DNA from: Janthinobacterium silvisoli
GTDB taxonomy: Bacteria > Pseudomonadota > Gammaproteobacteria > Burkholderiales > Burkholderiaceae_D
Length of the DNA: 64,000 nucleotides
NCBI RefSeq assembly: GCF_014200725.1
Contig: NZ_JACHCL010000010.1
Coordinates: 50,792-114,791 of the forward strand
Reading direction: 5' to 3'
Shown: positions 1 through 13,685 of the stretch, in pieces
Layout: every line of letters starts with the position of its first letter
How positions within the stretch are numbered: the stretch's first letter is position 1
Position numbers and translations under genes: made by a program
The notes under the pieces: generated by a model
Database searches by the model: none
What the model was told of the DNA's origin: nothing
Seen by the model: only the letters and a program-made list of their open reading frames with translations

Positions 1-552
1 GAATTCGCGCTGGAAAACGATATCGAAGAAATTCCCGTGCAACTGGGCGGCGGCATCCGCGATCTCGACACCATCGAGCGCTACCTGGACGCAGGCATCA
101 GCTACGTCATTATCGGCACGGCGGCCGTGAAAAGCCCCGGCTTCCTGCACGATGCCTGCAGCGCCTTCCCCGGCCACATCATCGTCGGCCTGGACGCCAA
201 GGATGGCAAGGTCGCCACCGATGGCTGGAGCAAGATGTCGGGCCACGAAGTGATCGACCTGGCCAAGAAATTCGAAGCGTACGGCGTGGAATCGATTATC
301 TATACGGACATCGGCCGTGACGGCATGATGGGCGGCATCAATATCGAGGCCACTGTCAAGCTGGCGCAAGCGGTCAAGATTCCCGTGATCGCTTCGGGCG
401 GCTTGCACAATATTGGCGATGTGGAAGCCTTGTGCGCGGTGCAAGCCGAAGGTATCGAAGGCGTGATTTGCGGCCGTTCGATTTATGAAGGCACGATCGA
501 CCTGGCGCAGGCGCAAGAACGCGCCGACGAGTTGAGCGACGAGGCTGTTTAA
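1..552 (+). CDS. hisA: HisA, ProFAR isomerase (5' end missing)
   Basis: Phosphoribosylformimino-5-aminoimidazole carboxamide ribotide isomerase, a TIM-barrel enzyme of histidine biosynthesis acting just before the HisF step. The reading frame is open from base 1, so the N-terminal part (roughly 60 residues) lies outside the window. Visible barrel motifs are QLGGGIRD near the start, the [10 protein letters not shown] strand, YTDIGRDGM and the phosphate-binding VIASGGL. It is followed 58 bases later by hisF in the same direction, the usual his operon order. Confidence 0.95.
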   Translation, partial: EFALENDIEEIPVQLGGGIRDLDTIERYLDAGISYVIIGTAAVKSPGFLHDACSAFPGHIIVGLDAKDGKVATDGWSKMSGHEVIDLAKKFEAYGVESIIYTDIGRDGMMGGINIEATVKLAQAVKIPVIASGGLHNIGDVEALCAVQAEGIEGVICGRSIYEGTIDLAQAQERADELSDEAV

Positions 553-610
553 GCCAGCCAGGCCGGGGAGGTGCATACCTTCCCTTGCCTGGTGACAATT
601 GGATATCATC

Positions 611-1372
611 ATGCTTGCAAAACGAATTATTCCCTGCCTGGACGTGACGAATGGCCGCGTCGTCAAAGGTGTCAATTTCACGGAGTTGCGCGACGCGGGC
701 GATCCGGTAGAAATTGCCCGCCGTTATGACGAGCAGGGCGCCGATGAAATCACTTTCCTCGACATTACCGCGTCAAGTGATAACCGCGGCCTGATCTTCG
801 ACATCATCGAAGCGGTCGCCTCGCAAGTCTTCATTCCGCTGACGGTGGGCGGTGGCGTGCGCGTGGTGGAAGACGTGCGCCGCCTGCTCAACGCGGGCGC
901 CGACAAGGTCAGCATCAATACCTCGGCCGTAACGAACCCGCAACTGGTGTATGAAGCCTCGCAAAAGCACGGCTCGCAATGCATCGTCGTCGCCATCGAC
1001 GCCAAGCAGGTGTCGCCCGGCAAGTGGGAAGTGTTTACCCATGGCGGGCGCAATGCCACAGGCCTTGATGCGTTCGAGTGGGCGCGTAAAATGGAAAGCC
1101 TGGGTGCCGGAGAAATCTTGCTCACCAGCATGGATCGCGACGGCACCAAGGTGGGCTTCGACCTGGGCCTGACGCGCGGCGTGTCCGATGCGGTCAGCAT
1201 TCCCGTGATCGCCTCGGGCGGCGTGGGCGGCTTGCAGGACTTGGCAGACGGCATCAAGATAGGCAAGGCCGACGCCGTATTGGCGGCCAGTATTTTCCAC
1301 TATGGTCAGCACACGGTGCAGGAAGCCAAGCGCTTCATGGCGCAGCAGGGCATCCCCATGCGTTTGAGCTGA
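611..1372 (+). CDS. hisF: HisF, imidazole glycerol phosphate synthase cyclase subunit
   Basis: Cyclase subunit that, with the glutaminase HisH, converts PRFAR to imidazole glycerol phosphate and AICAR. The ATG at 611 gives the canonical start [12 protein letters not shown], whose Asp is one of the two catalytic aspartates; the second is in VVAIDAK. An in-frame TTG at 599 is possible but would add an uncharacteristic MDII leader. Phosphate-binding loops TVGGGVR and VIASGGVGG are present. The 253-residue length is normal for the family. hisI starts 6 bases after the stop. Confidence 0.96.
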   Translation: MLAKRIIPCLDVTNGRVVKGVNFTELRDAGDPVEIARRYDEQGADEITFLDITASSDNRGLIFDIIEAVASQVFIPLTVGGGVRVVEDVRRLLNAGADKVSINTSAVTNPQLVYEASQKHGSQCIVVAIDAKQVSPGKWEVFTHGGRNATGLDAFEWARKMESLGAGEILLTSMDRDGTKVGFDLGLTRGVSDAVSIPVIASGGVGGLQDLADGIKIGKADAVLAASIFHYGQHTVQEAKRFMAQQGIPMRLS

Positions 1373-1378
1373 TAGGAT

Positions 1379-1822
1379 ATGAATAACATGCAAAACGGAA
1401 CTATTGTGTCTAGCAATGCAAAGTGGCTGAAAAAGGTCAAGTGGGACGAGCACGGCCTGGTGCCGGTGATCGCGCAGGAAGCGGGCAGCAATGACGTGCT
1501 GATGTTTGCCTGGATGAACCGCGACGCGCTGGCGCGCACGGTAGAACTCGGTGAAGCCGTGTACTGGAGCCGTTCGCGCAAGAAACTGTGGCACAAGGGG
1601 GAAGAATCGGGCCATACGCAGAAAGTGCTGGAAATCCGCCTCGATTGCGATGAAGACGTGGTCTTGCTGAAGATCGAGCAGGCGGGCGGCATTGCCTGCC
1701 ATACGGGCCGCCATTCGTGTTTCTTCCAGAAATTCGAAGGCGATGAAAAAACGGGCGAGTGGCAAGTCACCGATCCCGTGCTGAAAGACCCGGAAACGAT
1801 CTACGCGGATGCAAAAAAATGA
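1379..1822 (+). CDS. hisI: HisI, phosphoribosyl-AMP cyclohydrolase
   Basis: Zinc enzyme opening the purine ring of PR-AMP in histidine biosynthesis. The metal-binding cysteines are visible in [10 protein letters not shown] and [12 protein letters not shown], with WMNRDAL and YWSRSRK upstream. This is a stand-alone cyclohydrolase of 147 residues, not a HisIE fusion. The start at 1379 is an ATG closely following hisF; an ATG at 1388 in the same frame is an alternative. The stop overlaps the hisE start in an ATGA arrangement, suggesting translational coupling. Confidence 0.94.
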   Translation: MNNMQNGTIVSSNAKWLKKVKWDEHGLVPVIAQEAGSNDVLMFAWMNRDALARTVELGEAVYWSRSRKKLWHKGEESGHTQKVLEIRLDCDEDVVLLKIEQAGGIACHTGRHSCFFQKFEGDEKTGEWQVTDPVLKDPETIYADAKK

Positions 1823-2172
1823 GTGAAACCTTGAAACGCCTGGCCGCCGTGATCGAATCGCGCAAGCTGGCCAATGGCGGCGACCCCGCCACCTCGTATG
1901 TGGCGCGGCTGTTTGCCAAGGGCGACGATGCAATCCTGAAAAAAATTGGCGAGGAAGCGACGGAAACAGTGATGGCCGCCAAGGATGCGCGGCGCGACAA
2001 TGATCCGTCGAAAGTGTTGTACGAGTGCGCCGACCTGTGGTTTCATAGCCTGGTGATGCTGGCCCAGTTCGACTTGACGCCGCAGCAGGTGCTCGATGAA
2101 CTGGCGCGCCGCGAAGGCTTGTCCGGTCTCGATGAAAAAGCAGCGCGCAAGGATGCGCTGGATCAACCCTGA
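1819..2172 (+). CDS. hisE: HisE, phosphoribosyl-ATP pyrophosphatase
   Basis: Hydrolyses PR-ATP to PR-AMP, the step before HisI. The ATG at 1819 overlaps the hisI stop codon and gives [16 protein letters not shown]; the frame is open further upstream, but that part lies inside hisI. The MazG-like all-alpha signature [16 protein letters not shown] and the later [13 protein letters not shown] helix are clear. At 117 residues it is slightly longer than the minimal family member. It is probably the last his gene of the operon. Confidence 0.93.
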   Translation: MSETLKRLAAVIESRKLANGGDPATSYVARLFAKGDDAILKKIGEEATETVMAAKDARRDNDPSKVLYECADLWFHSLVMLAQFDLTPQQVLDELARREGLSGLDEKAARKDALDQP

Positions 2173-2189
2173 TACATTCTGGAGTGTGC

Positions 2190-2561
2190 GTGGATAACTG
2201 TATTTTCTGCAAAATTGCTGCCAAAAAAATTCCTGCTACCGTCGTGTATGAAGACGATGACTTGCTGGCCTTCAAGGATATCAATCCAGCCGCGCCCGTG
2301 CACTTGCTGCTGATTCCGAAACGCCATGTATCGACCTTGTCCGAGTGCGACGACAGCCATACGGAAGTGCTGGGCAAGCTGCTGCGCCTGGCGCCGAAAC
2401 TGGCCGCCGAGTTCGGCTGCGCCGTCAGCTACGACGCCGATGGCACCCCATCGGGCGGTTTCAAGACCATGATCAACAGCGGTCCCGATGGCGGACAAGA
2501 GGTGTATCACCTGCATATGCATGTGTATGGCGGCCCGCGTCCCTGGCGCGGCCAGCACTGA
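2190..2561 (+). CDS. hinT: HIT-family nucleotide hydrolase, HinT-like
   Basis: Histidine-triad protein, likely a purine nucleoside phosphoramidase. The catalytic triad motif is seen as YHLHMHV near the C-terminus, and CIFCKIAAKKIPATVVYEDD is the family N-terminus. The GTG at 2190 is preferred because GGAG at 2181-2184 sits five bases upstream; a GTG at 2184 would overlap that ribosome-binding site. Genes of this type often lie between hisE and tatA in betaproteobacteria, which agrees with the context here. Confidence 0.9.
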   Translation: MDNCIFCKIAAKKIPATVVYEDDDLLAFKDINPAAPVHLLLIPKRHVSTLSECDDSHTEVLGKLLRLAPKLAAEFGCAVSYDADGTPSGGFKTMINSGPDGGQEVYHLHMHVYGGPRPWRGQH

Positions 2562-2638
2562 TTTCGCTGCGCGCCGGGTTCGCGTGTATACTGTCTGCAT
2601 AGTTTGATGCGATCCGGGCGCCGTCCGGCAAGGAGAAT

Positions 2639-2878
2639 ATGATGGGTTCATTGAGTATTTGGCACTGGCTGATCGTTCTGGTCATTGTGATGCTGGTCTT
2701 TGGCACCAAGAAACTGGGCAATATCGGTGGTGATATTGGCAAGGCCGTCAAAGGCTTCAAGGATGGCGTCAAGGGCGAGGATGAAACCCCGCCAGCGAAC
2801 ACCCCCCCTGCCACGCCATCGCAAGTGGCCGACAAAACCACGATCGACGTGGATACGAAAGAGAAAAGCAAGTTCTGA
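2639..2878 (+). CDS. tatA: TatA, twin-arginine translocase pore subunit
   Basis: Small inner-membrane protein that multimerises to pass folded proteins across the membrane. There is one N-terminal membrane segment ([16 protein letters not shown]), then a [19 protein letters not shown] amphipathic helix and a polar tail, 79 residues in all. AGGAG at 2631-2635 lies upstream of two consecutive ATG codons (2639 and 2642), so the exact start could be either. First gene of a tatABC operon. Confidence 0.95.
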   Translation: MMGSLSIWHWLIVLVIVMLVFGTKKLGNIGGDIGKAVKGFKDGVKGEDETPPANTPPATPSQVADKTTIDVDTKEKSKF

Positions 2879-2926
2879 TAGCCGGGCGGGGCCAGTTTCC
2901 TGCCCAGCCACAGCACTTGTACGCTT

Positions 2927-3469
2927 ATGATCGATCTCGGTCTTTCTAAAATCGCCATCATCGGCGTGGTTGCCCTGATAGTCATCGGCCCTGAAAAGTT
3001 GCCGAAAGTGGCCCGTATGGCCGGCACCTTGTATGGCCGCGCACAGCGCTATCTGAATCAGGTGAAATCCGAAGTCACCCGTGAAATCGAATTGGAAGAG
3101 CTGAAAAATCTGCAGAAGGAAGTGCAGGACGCGGCCCATTCCGTCAAGCAAAGTGTGGAGCAATCCATGCATGGCCTTGAAAATTCCATTTCTGGCAATA
3201 TTTCTTCGATGGAAGAGAGCTGGCGCGGCAATAACGACCATTATGGCGAGCCGGGTGGCGATGCGCATGAAGCGATGTTGCGCGCCACCAAGGATGAGCT
3301 GGCCCGCAAGGCGCGCGAATTCCGCCGTAAAAAACTGGTGCGCAATTCGGCCGTGCCTGGCTGGTACAAACACCGCCATGGCGGCAAGATGCATGTGCAA
3401 TCAGGCGCGGCGCGCGTGGCCCGCTTCCGTCCCCGTAGTACCACTTCCTCGTCGTCCTTTTACTCATGA
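2927..3469 (+). CDS. tatB: TatB, twin-arginine receptor subunit
   Basis: Partner of TatC in the receptor complex for Tat signal peptides. It starts MIDLGLSKIAIIGVVALIVI, a single membrane segment with the conserved Glu in GPEKLPKVAR, then a long charged, probably coiled amphipathic stretch to about residue 90 and a basic, low-complexity C-terminus. The 180 residues are within the family range. The stop overlaps the start of tatC (ATGA). Confidence 0.94.
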   Translation: MIDLGLSKIAIIGVVALIVIGPEKLPKVARMAGTLYGRAQRYLNQVKSEVTREIELEELKNLQKEVQDAAHSVKQSVEQSMHGLENSISGNISSMEESWRGNNDHYGEPGGDAHEAMLRATKDELARKAREFRRKKLVRNSAVPGWYKHRHGGKMHVQSGAARVARFRPRSTTSSSSFYS

Positions 3470-4221
3470 GTAACAAAGCCCCGTTGGAAGAAACGTTTAT
3501 TTCGCATCTGGTCGAGCTGCGCAACCGCCTGGTGAAGGCCTCGATCGGCTTTGCCGTCGTCTGCGCCGTGCTGTTTTACTGGCCAGGCGCCGCGCACATC
3601 TATGACTTCATCGCCGAGCCCATGTTGGCCGCGCTGCCGGCCGGCTCGAAACTGATCGCCACCGGCGTGGTGTCACCCTTTCTGATTCCCATGAAGGTGA
3701 CTTTGCTGCTGGGCTTTATTGTTTCCTTGCCTTGGGTCTTGTACCAGCTGTGGGCGTTTATCGCCCCTGGCTTGTACACGCATGAAAAACGCCTGATTGC
3801 GCCGCTGGTAATTTCCTCGTCGCTGCTGTTCATCGCCGGCGTGGCTTTCTGTTATTTCTTTGTGTTTGGCCGCGTGTTTCACTTCATTAGCAATTTCGCG
3901 CCTGCTTCGATTGCCGTCACGCCTGATATCGAAAATTATCTCGATTTCGTCATGTCGATGTGTTTGGCGTTTGGCGCCACCTTTGAAGTACCGGTGGTTG
4001 TGGTGATTTTGGTGCGCATGGGCCTGGTCAGCATTGCCAAGCTCAAGCAAATGCGCCCTTATGTGATCGTCGGCGCCTTCGTGATCGCCGCCATCGTGAC
4101 GCCACCAGACGTGGTCAGCCAGTTTTCGCTGGCCATCCCCATGTGGCTGCTGTTTGAGCTGGGCTTGCTGGTGGCGCCTATCTTTGTGAAAGCCACACAA
4201 GCGCCGGAAGAAGCTTCCTGA
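3466..4221 (+). CDS. tatC: TatC, Tat translocase core subunit
   Basis: Polytopic inner-membrane protein that recognises the twin-arginine signal. It has the family N-terminus ETFISHLVELRNRL and six predicted membrane segments over 251 residues. The loop FIAPGLYTHEKR and the later ATFEVPVVVVILVRMG match the conserved FxxPGLyxxEk and FGxxFexPv motifs. It overlaps tatB by four bases and is followed by a strong terminator, so tatABC ends here. Confidence 0.95.
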   Translation: MSNKAPLEETFISHLVELRNRLVKASIGFAVVCAVLFYWPGAAHIYDFIAEPMLAALPAGSKLIATGVVSPFLIPMKVTLLLGFIVSLPWVLYQLWAFIAPGLYTHEKRLIAPLVISSSLLFIAGVAFCYFFVFGRVFHFISNFAPASIAVTPDIENYLDFVMSMCLAFGATFEVPVVVVILVRMGLVSIAKLKQMRPYVIVGAFVIAAIVTPPDVVSQFSLAIPMWLLFELGLLVAPIFVKATQAPEEAS

Positions 4222-4240
4222 GTTTCTAGCTGCTGACGTG

Positions 4241-4277
4241 AAAAAGCCGCTGCATTCGTGAGGAGCAGCGGCTTTTT
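4241..4277. terminator. Bidirectional rho-independent terminator
   Basis: AAAAGCCGCTGC pairs with GCAGCGGCTTTTTT around a short loop. T runs occur on both strands, so it can end tatC (plus strand) and the convergent gene ending at 4310 (minus strand). Confidence 0.9.
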
Positions 4278-4309
4278 TCATGGATAGCCCAGAACGCTAT
4301 TGCAGCACG

Positions 4310-4624
4310 CTATTGCAACGTCAATTTGCTCAAGATACCCAGGTTCAAGAGGATCAGGGTGCTCATCATCCAGTAGACATGTTTCATGTCTGCCCCTTGC
4401 CGCAAGTCCATGCGTTCGAGCTGGCCATGGATTTGCTGTTCACCGAACTTGATTGCCGACAGCAGGTTTTGTTCCAGTGCAGACAGTTCACCGCGTGCCA
4501 CGGCTGACGACGCCAGCGCATTGCCCAAGGCGGCCGCATGGGCTTTCGCCTGCGGTGCGGGGATACCGGCAGAGGATAATTTTTTGGCGTAATCGAGCGT
4601 ATCGAATTGGATGGTCATGTTCAT
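4310..4624 (-). CDS. Small coiled-coil membrane protein (DUF1640/CCDC90-like)
   Basis: A 104-residue protein starting MNMTIQFDTLDYAKKLSSAG, followed by an Ala/Glu-rich helical stretch and one C-terminal membrane segment (YWMMSTLILLNLGIL). This order, with 'FDTLxYAkkLxxaGip' at the N-terminus, resembles the DUF1640 group found widely in proteobacteria; no reaction is known. GGGAG lies seven bases upstream of the ATG at 4624. It converges with tatC across the terminator at 4241-4277. Confidence 0.75.
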   Translation of the reverse strand: MNMTIQFDTLDYAKKLSSAGIPAPQAKAHAAALGNALASSAVARGELSALEQNLLSAIKFGEQQIHGQLERMDLRQGADMKHVYWMMSTLILLNLGILSKLTLQ

Positions 4625-4747
4625 GATGCTCCCTGCCTTTCAGCCTAGCAGAAAAAGTGGCAAATGCCAGTGCCGCATAGTTGGTGATGGCATCAAGGAG
4701 CGTAGTCCTTTGTACCAGCATTGGGTTTACGAACGCACAAGCCCATG

Positions 4748-4772
4748 AAAAAGGGCGCCGCAGCGCCCTTTC
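4748..4772 (-). terminator. Terminator after the DUF885 gene
   Basis: AAAGGGCGC and GCGCCCTTT flank a four-base loop; on the minus strand a T run follows. It lies 20 bases past the stop of the DUF885 gene. Confidence 0.85.
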
Positions 4773-4791
4773 CAACGATTCTCTGTCTTGT

Positions 4792-6615
4792 TTACTGCAT
4801 CAATTCCTTGATGACTTTCACCGGTGCGCTACCGTAACTGAGGAATTGCTCATGGAAATCCTTCAGCACAAACTTGCTGCCCAAGGCTTGCTTGCGTTGT
4901 TCGCGCAAGTCCATGATTTCGCTGAAACCGCTGAAATAGCTGGTCAGTTGTACGGAGCTCAGCTGGACGCGGCGCCATTTTTCTTTCGCCTCGCGCGGGG
5001 TCTGGAAGGCCTGGCGTGTCAGCAAGTCGAGCGCCTGCTCTTCCGTCATGCCCAGCACATGCACGCTGTAATCGAGGATGGTGTTGGTGACGCTGCGCAA
5101 ATTCCACTTCGAGTACATCAGCCACATTTCTGGCGCATTGTCGCCATAACCGGACTCGAGCATCATGCGCTCGCCATACACGGCCCAGCCTTCGACCATG
5201 GCGCCGTTGCCGAAAATGGATTTGATCAGCGATGGCGACTTGTTGGCGTAGATCAGCTGCGTGTAATGGCCGGGAATGGCTTCGTGGATATTGAGGATTT
5301 GCAAGATCCAGTGATTGTATTCACGCAAACTGCTTTCCTGCTGTTCCGGCGTTTCGCCATCGAGCGGCGTCACGTTGTAATAAGTGCGGTCTTGCGGACG
5401 GTACGGGCCGGGCGCTTCGATGCTGGCGCCAGCCACGCCGCGTTGATAGGCCGGCGTTTCACGCACCACCAGCGGCTTTTTCGGGTCCATGGTCAGCAGG
5501 TTGTGGCTGGTGACCCAGGCTTGCAGTTCGGGAATCTGGCGGCGGATTTCCGGCACGAAGTCGGCAGGCGCCACATGATTGCTCGACAGCTTGTCGATCA
5601 CCATGCCGATCTTGGCCGTGCGGTCGGCTGGTTTCGGCGTATCGCCCATGGTCTTGGTCCACAGTTCGTCGGACAGGCTATCCATGTGCGTGAGCAGCTT
5701 TTCGCGCTCATCCAGGGCCTTCTGGTACATCTGCTCCGCGCTGACGCCGGCTTGTATATCGTAGGCAAATTTCTGGTCATACAATTCCTTGCCGATACGG
5801 AAGGAACGCGCACCGTTTTGCGCCAGCAAGGCGTCTTGCTCGCCCAGCCAGCTGGCATAGCCTTGCACGGCCGTCTTTGCTGCAGTGATGCGCACGTTGT
5901 ACAGCTGCTTCTCGGTCGGCGTCAGGATCGACGCTTGCGCCGTCTTGTTCAGGTCGTCCAGCACGCTCAACACGCCCGCGCTTTGCGCAATGGCCAGCTG
6001 GGTGTGTTCCCGCGTCGGGTGATTGATGTTGGCGCGCGCCGCCGCATAGTATTGCGGCACGGTGGCGATGCGCTTGAGCAAGGTACGCAGGCGCTGCGGC
6101 TGGGATGCATATTCCGTATTGAGGATAAAGTCGATCGTGCTGGCCACGTTGTATTCGGCCGGATTCCACTCGAAATCGCGGAAGGTGGTCAGATACCAGC
6201 GGTCCGATTGCAGCTTGTTGGTGACTAGCGCCAGGTCGGTGCGCTGCTTGGGCGACATTTTGCTGCCGTCGAGCTTGCCGAACTTGTCCAGCCATTCATC
6301 GATGAAGGCCAGGCGCGCCTGGCGGTTGGCTGCGTCGGGTATCGTCAGGTTGGCAGCGCCATCATATTTGCCGACGGAAATCGCCGCTTCCGGATCGATG
6401 CGCCACAGGGCCGTCAGGAATTGGCCGCTTAGATTATTCATGGCGCGGTCGCGGCTGTTTTCTGCCGCGACGGGTGCGGCGGCTGCCACGGCTTTTTTCT
6501 TGCTGGCGCTGGCGGCTGCCTTGCCATGTTTTTGCGGTTTCTTGGCAGCGCTGGCGGGCGCCATCGTGAAGGCCATCATCAATGCAGCGATTGCAACTTT
6601 ATTCTTCTTCATCAT
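4792..6615 (-). CDS. DUF885-family predicted metallohydrolase, exported
   Basis: Large DUF885 protein of about 607 residues. The ATG at 6615 (MMKKNKVAIAALMM) gives a signal peptide ending near APASAA, then a Lys/Ala-rich spacer; a longer reading frame exists, but its first 37 residues look non-coding. The family motif HEAIPGHYTQ at about residue 445 and the following GAMVEGWAVYGERMM provide the His and Glu residues expected of a zinc peptidase-like site. Substrate unknown; probably periplasmic. A terminator follows at 4748-4772. Confidence 0.88.
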   Translation of the reverse strand: MMKKNKVAIAALMMAFTMAPASAAKKPQKHGKAAASASKKKAVAAAAPVAAENSRDRAMNNLSGQFLTALWRIDPEAAISVGKYDGAANLTIPDAANRQARLAFIDEWLDKFGKLDGSKMSPKQRTDLALVTNKLQSDRWYLTTFRDFEWNPAEYNVASTIDFILNTEYASQPQRLRTLLKRIATVPQYYAAARANINHPTREHTQLAIAQSAGVLSVLDDLNKTAQASILTPTEKQLYNVRITAAKTAVQGYASWLGEQDALLAQNGARSFRIGKELYDQKFAYDIQAGVSAEQMYQKALDEREKLLTHMDSLSDELWTKTMGDTPKPADRTAKIGMVIDKLSSNHVAPADFVPEIRRQIPELQAWVTSHNLLTMDPKKPLVVRETPAYQRGVAGASIEAPGPYRPQDRTYYNVTPLDGETPEQQESSLREYNHWILQILNIHEAIPGHYTQLIYANKSPSLIKSIFGNGAMVEGWAVYGERMMLESGYGDNAPEMWLMYSKWNLRSVTNTILDYSVHVLGMTEEQALDLLTRQAFQTPREAKEKWRRVQLSSVQLTSYFSGFSEIMDLREQRKQALGSKFVLKDFHEQFLSYGSAPVKVIKELMQ

Positions 6616-6786
6616 CTCAAATCTCTTGATTATTTGGTTATTTGTAAAAATCAGTGAATAAAAACCTGACAATATAAGTAACAAACAATTATTTTTAACG
6701 TGGGTTTGCTTGCCTGGACGGCCCAAAGATTAGCATCAATTACCAAGCCTGCGCAGATTTTTGCGGTTGGGAAATTGTGCTAGCGC

Positions 6787-7275
6787 CTACAAGGTGACGG
6801 CATGGCTGCCTATCATTTCTTGCAGACGCGCATTCACGCTGGCCACGGCATCCTTGCCGCGCGCCATGCCACTGGCGAAAATTTCAGTCTCCTTGGTATA
6901 GCGCTGGCTGATGCGTACCGTATAAGAGCGGAACAGCCAGCTCCAGAAATTGCTTTCGTAGCTAGCCTCATCCATGTCGCGCCACTTCACGCCGTGCAGC
7001 TTTTTCTTCCACGGCAAGATGCCCGAGGCCAGCCATACGCCTGCTTCGTCGTAATACAGCTGCACGCTGCGGATCACCAGCAGGCGGTAGCCGACGATCA
7101 GCGCCGAGCCGATTAGCACCACCAGCGCGGCCCGCGAGTTGTACTTGAAGGCCAGCGGCAGGGCGGCAAAGAAAAGCAGCACGGCCAGCACGAAAGTGCC
7201 GGCGTAAGCTGTCCAGGATTTACCGCAAAGAAAAGTGGCGCGCTGGCCGGAAGTGGTGGCGATATAGTCGGTCAT
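6787..7275 (-). CDS. Membrane protein with PH-like domain, unknown function
   Basis: A 162-residue protein with two hydrophobic segments (about residues 22-44 and 49-66), then a soluble part with VQLYYDEAGVWLASGILPWKKK, which resembles the bacterial PH-like (bPH2/DUF304) fold where a beta-sheet follows paired helices. That fold call is only a resemblance. It starts 60 bases after the SNF2 helicase stop, in the same direction, so it may be the last gene of an S9 peptidase-helicase-membrane protein transcript. Confidence 0.7.
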   Translation of the reverse strand: MTDYIATTSGQRATFLCGKSWTAYAGTFVLAVLLFFAALPLAFKYNSRAALVVLIGSALIVGYRLLVIRSVQLYYDEAGVWLASGILPWKKKLHGVKWRDMDEASYESNFWSWLFRSYTVRISQRYTKETEIFASGMARGKDAVASVNARLQEMIGSHAVTL

Positions 7276-7335
7276 GGTGCTGGAAAGAAAAAAGGAAAAT
7301 CATCATCGCATGGAAGGGGTTTGCCCTTGTGTTTT

Positions 7336-11505
<4,170 letters not shown>

Positions 11506-11538
11506 GCGGCTTCCGCGTTGGTGTGACGGTGAAAAAAA

Positions 11539-13488
11539 TCAGGCAGGCAGATTATCGATGTGCACAGGCGCCTCGCCGGCAGGCGTGGTCAGTTTCAGCA
11601 CGCGCTGATAAAAATACAGCTCCGCGTCCAGGGTGCGCACGATGTTTTCTGCCTTGCGGAAACCATGGCCTTCGCCTTCCAATGGCACATAGGCTACCGG
11701 CACGCCGCGCGCCTTCAAGGCGTCGACCATCAGCTCGGATTGCTGCGGCGGCACTACCTTGTCATCGAGGCCCTGCAGGAAAATCATGGGACGCGACAAT
11801 TTATCCGTGTGGTGTATCGGTGAGCGCTCGCGGTACAGCACTTCGGCTTGTGGCTGGGAAGCGATCAGGTAATCGGTATAGCGTGCTTCGAACTTGTGCG
11901 AATCGAGGTCCAGCCCCTTCAGGTCGGATACGCCGTAATAGCTGGCGCCCACCTTGAACACATCGTGGAAGGTGAGGGCGCACAGGGTGGTGAACCCGCC
12001 CGCGCTGCCACCACGGATGATCAGGCGTTCCGGGTCGGCCAGGCCATGGGCGGTCAGGTAGCGTGCGCCGGCGATGCAGTCTTCTACGTCGACGATGCCC
12101 CATTGCCCCTTGAGCGCATCGCGGTATTCGCGGCCGAAACCGCTGCTGCCGCCGTAGTTGACGTCCAGCACGCCGATGCCGCGGCTGGTCCAGTACTGCG
12201 TCGCCAGTTTCAAGGTGTTGCTGGCCATGCTGGTCGGGCCGCCATGGCTGATGACGATGACAGGAGGCAAGGTGCCCTCGGGCGCCTGCACGTCCACATT
12301 GTGCGGCGGGTAAAAGAAGGCGTGCGCCGTGCGGCCGTGATTGCTGGGGAAACTCAGGCTGCGCGGCACGGACAGGTAGTCGAGCGCAGGCAACTCGGTA
12401 ATCGACTGGGCCAGCACTTCCAGTTCATTGTTCGACAAGTCGATACGGGCCAGTTCCAGCGCGATGGTAGGGCTGCCACCCAGCAAGGCCACAAAGCCCG
12501 GTCCCACGCGCAGTTCGCGGATCTCCTGGTACGGGTGGGCAATGGTTTCCAGCTTGGCGCTGCCTATGGTTAATTGCCCCAGGTGGCTGACCCCTTGCTG
12601 GATATAGGTGCAGATGATCTCGTCGGACGACAGGAAACCGTACATGGAGCCGCCGAAGGTCCAGTGCGGCGTGGCAAATTCCGCTTCCATCGGGCACAGC
12701 GCCTCGATATCGGCGCCATGCAACCGGTATAGATTCCACCAGCCGCTGCTGTCGGAAACAAAGTGCAGCAAGCCATTCGGCGACCATTCCGGCTGGCAAA
12801 TCGATTCACGCTCGCCACCGGCGATAAGGCGCGGCGAACCCAGGCTGCCATCGGCGTGCACGTCGGCCAGCCACAGCTCCGTGCCTTGCCACGGCAGGCG
12901 CGGATGGTCCCAGCTGATCCAGGCCAGCTGGCTGCCATCGGGCGACAAACGCGGCGCCGCATAAAAATCGTGGCCGCGCGCCAGCACCGTTTCGCTGCCA
13001 TCAAACTGTACGGCGGCCAGGCTGTTTTCAGGATGGGCGTGGCCTAGCTCGGGATGCTGTTCGCGCACGGCGATCAGGCGGCTGCGCGCATGGTCGACGA
13101 TGAAGTCGGCATGCCGCGTGGTGCCGCCGGCGCTGAACGCTTCGGGCGCACTGTCGCCGGCCTGGCGATACAGGCGGTTATCGGCAAAATGTGAAAAATA
13201 CACGGTATCGCCATCGACCACGTAGGCACCGCCGCCATATTCATGCACGCGCGTGCGCACATTGAACGGCACCGGTGTCAATTCATCAACCCGCGCGCCG
13301 CGCTGGCGCAGCAAGGTATTACGGCCCGCTTCGCTGGCGCGGCCAGCGAGCCAGTAAACATCGCTGCCATCCGCGCCGCCCAGGGCCAGTTGCGTCAGTG
13401 GCGAGGCGCCAGCGGCCACCAGCGCGGCGCTGATCGGCGAAGGCCAGGCGCCGTAAGGGGCGGTCGTACGGGATGGGATCGATGTCAT
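11539..13488 (-). CDS. S9 family serine peptidase (acylaminoacyl-peptidase-like)
   Basis: Prolyl-oligopeptidase superfamily enzyme of 649 residues with an N-terminal beta-propeller and a C-terminal alpha/beta hydrolase. Catalytic elements: nucleophile in RGGSAGGFTTL, oxyanion-region HGGPTSMA, Asp in LQGLDDKVVPP and His in EGEGHGF. The ATG at 13488 (MTSIPSRTTAPYG) has GGAG five bases upstream; the longer frame back to 13629 has no such site. No signal peptide is seen, so it is probably cytoplasmic. Confidence 0.9.
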   Translation of the reverse strand: MTSIPSRTTAPYGAWPSPISAALVAAGASPLTQLALGGADGSDVYWLAGRASEAGRNTLLRQRGARVDELTPVPFNVRTRVHEYGGGAYVVDGDTVYFSHFADNRLYRQAGDSAPEAFSAGGTTRHADFIVDHARSRLIAVREQHPELGHAHPENSLAAVQFDGSETVLARGHDFYAAPRLSPDGSQLAWISWDHPRLPWQGTELWLADVHADGSLGSPRLIAGGERESICQPEWSPNGLLHFVSDSSGWWNLYRLHGADIEALCPMEAEFATPHWTFGGSMYGFLSSDEIICTYIQQGVSHLGQLTIGSAKLETIAHPYQEIRELRVGPGFVALLGGSPTIALELARIDLSNNELEVLAQSITELPALDYLSVPRSLSFPSNHGRTAHAFFYPPHNVDVQAPEGTLPPVIVISHGGPTSMASNTLKLATQYWTSRGIGVLDVNYGGSSGFGREYRDALKGQWGIVDVEDCIAGARYLTAHGLADPERLIIRGGSAGGFTTLCALTFHDVFKVGASYYGVSDLKGLDLDSHKFEARYTDYLIASQPQAEVLYRERSPIHHTDKLSRPMIFLQGLDDKVVPPQQSELMVDALKARGVPVAYVPLEGEGHGFRKAENIVRTLDAELYFYQRVLKLTTPAGEAPVHIDNLPA

Positions 13489-13685
13489 GCAGGCTCCGTG
13501 TGGTGGTGGGCGAGAACGCCGCCCGGCGGCGTGGTGCAGCGTGGCGGCGTTCATCATCATAATGGAAGGGACGGGACAGTGAAAGCTATTGTCTATGCGG
13601 CAAATGCTGCAAACGAGCACTGGAATCAATGATTCAGCATCGATTGGATGCGATAATACTGCTTCTTCAAGCCCGATTGCCCGCT

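Noticed and set aside
773..2377. 534-residue minus-strand open frame across the his genes
   Set aside because: It is antisense to hisF, hisI and hisE, which have clear motifs; high GC makes such open antisense frames common. The same applies to 4681-6228 (+), 27281-29287 (-) and 30391-31743 (-).
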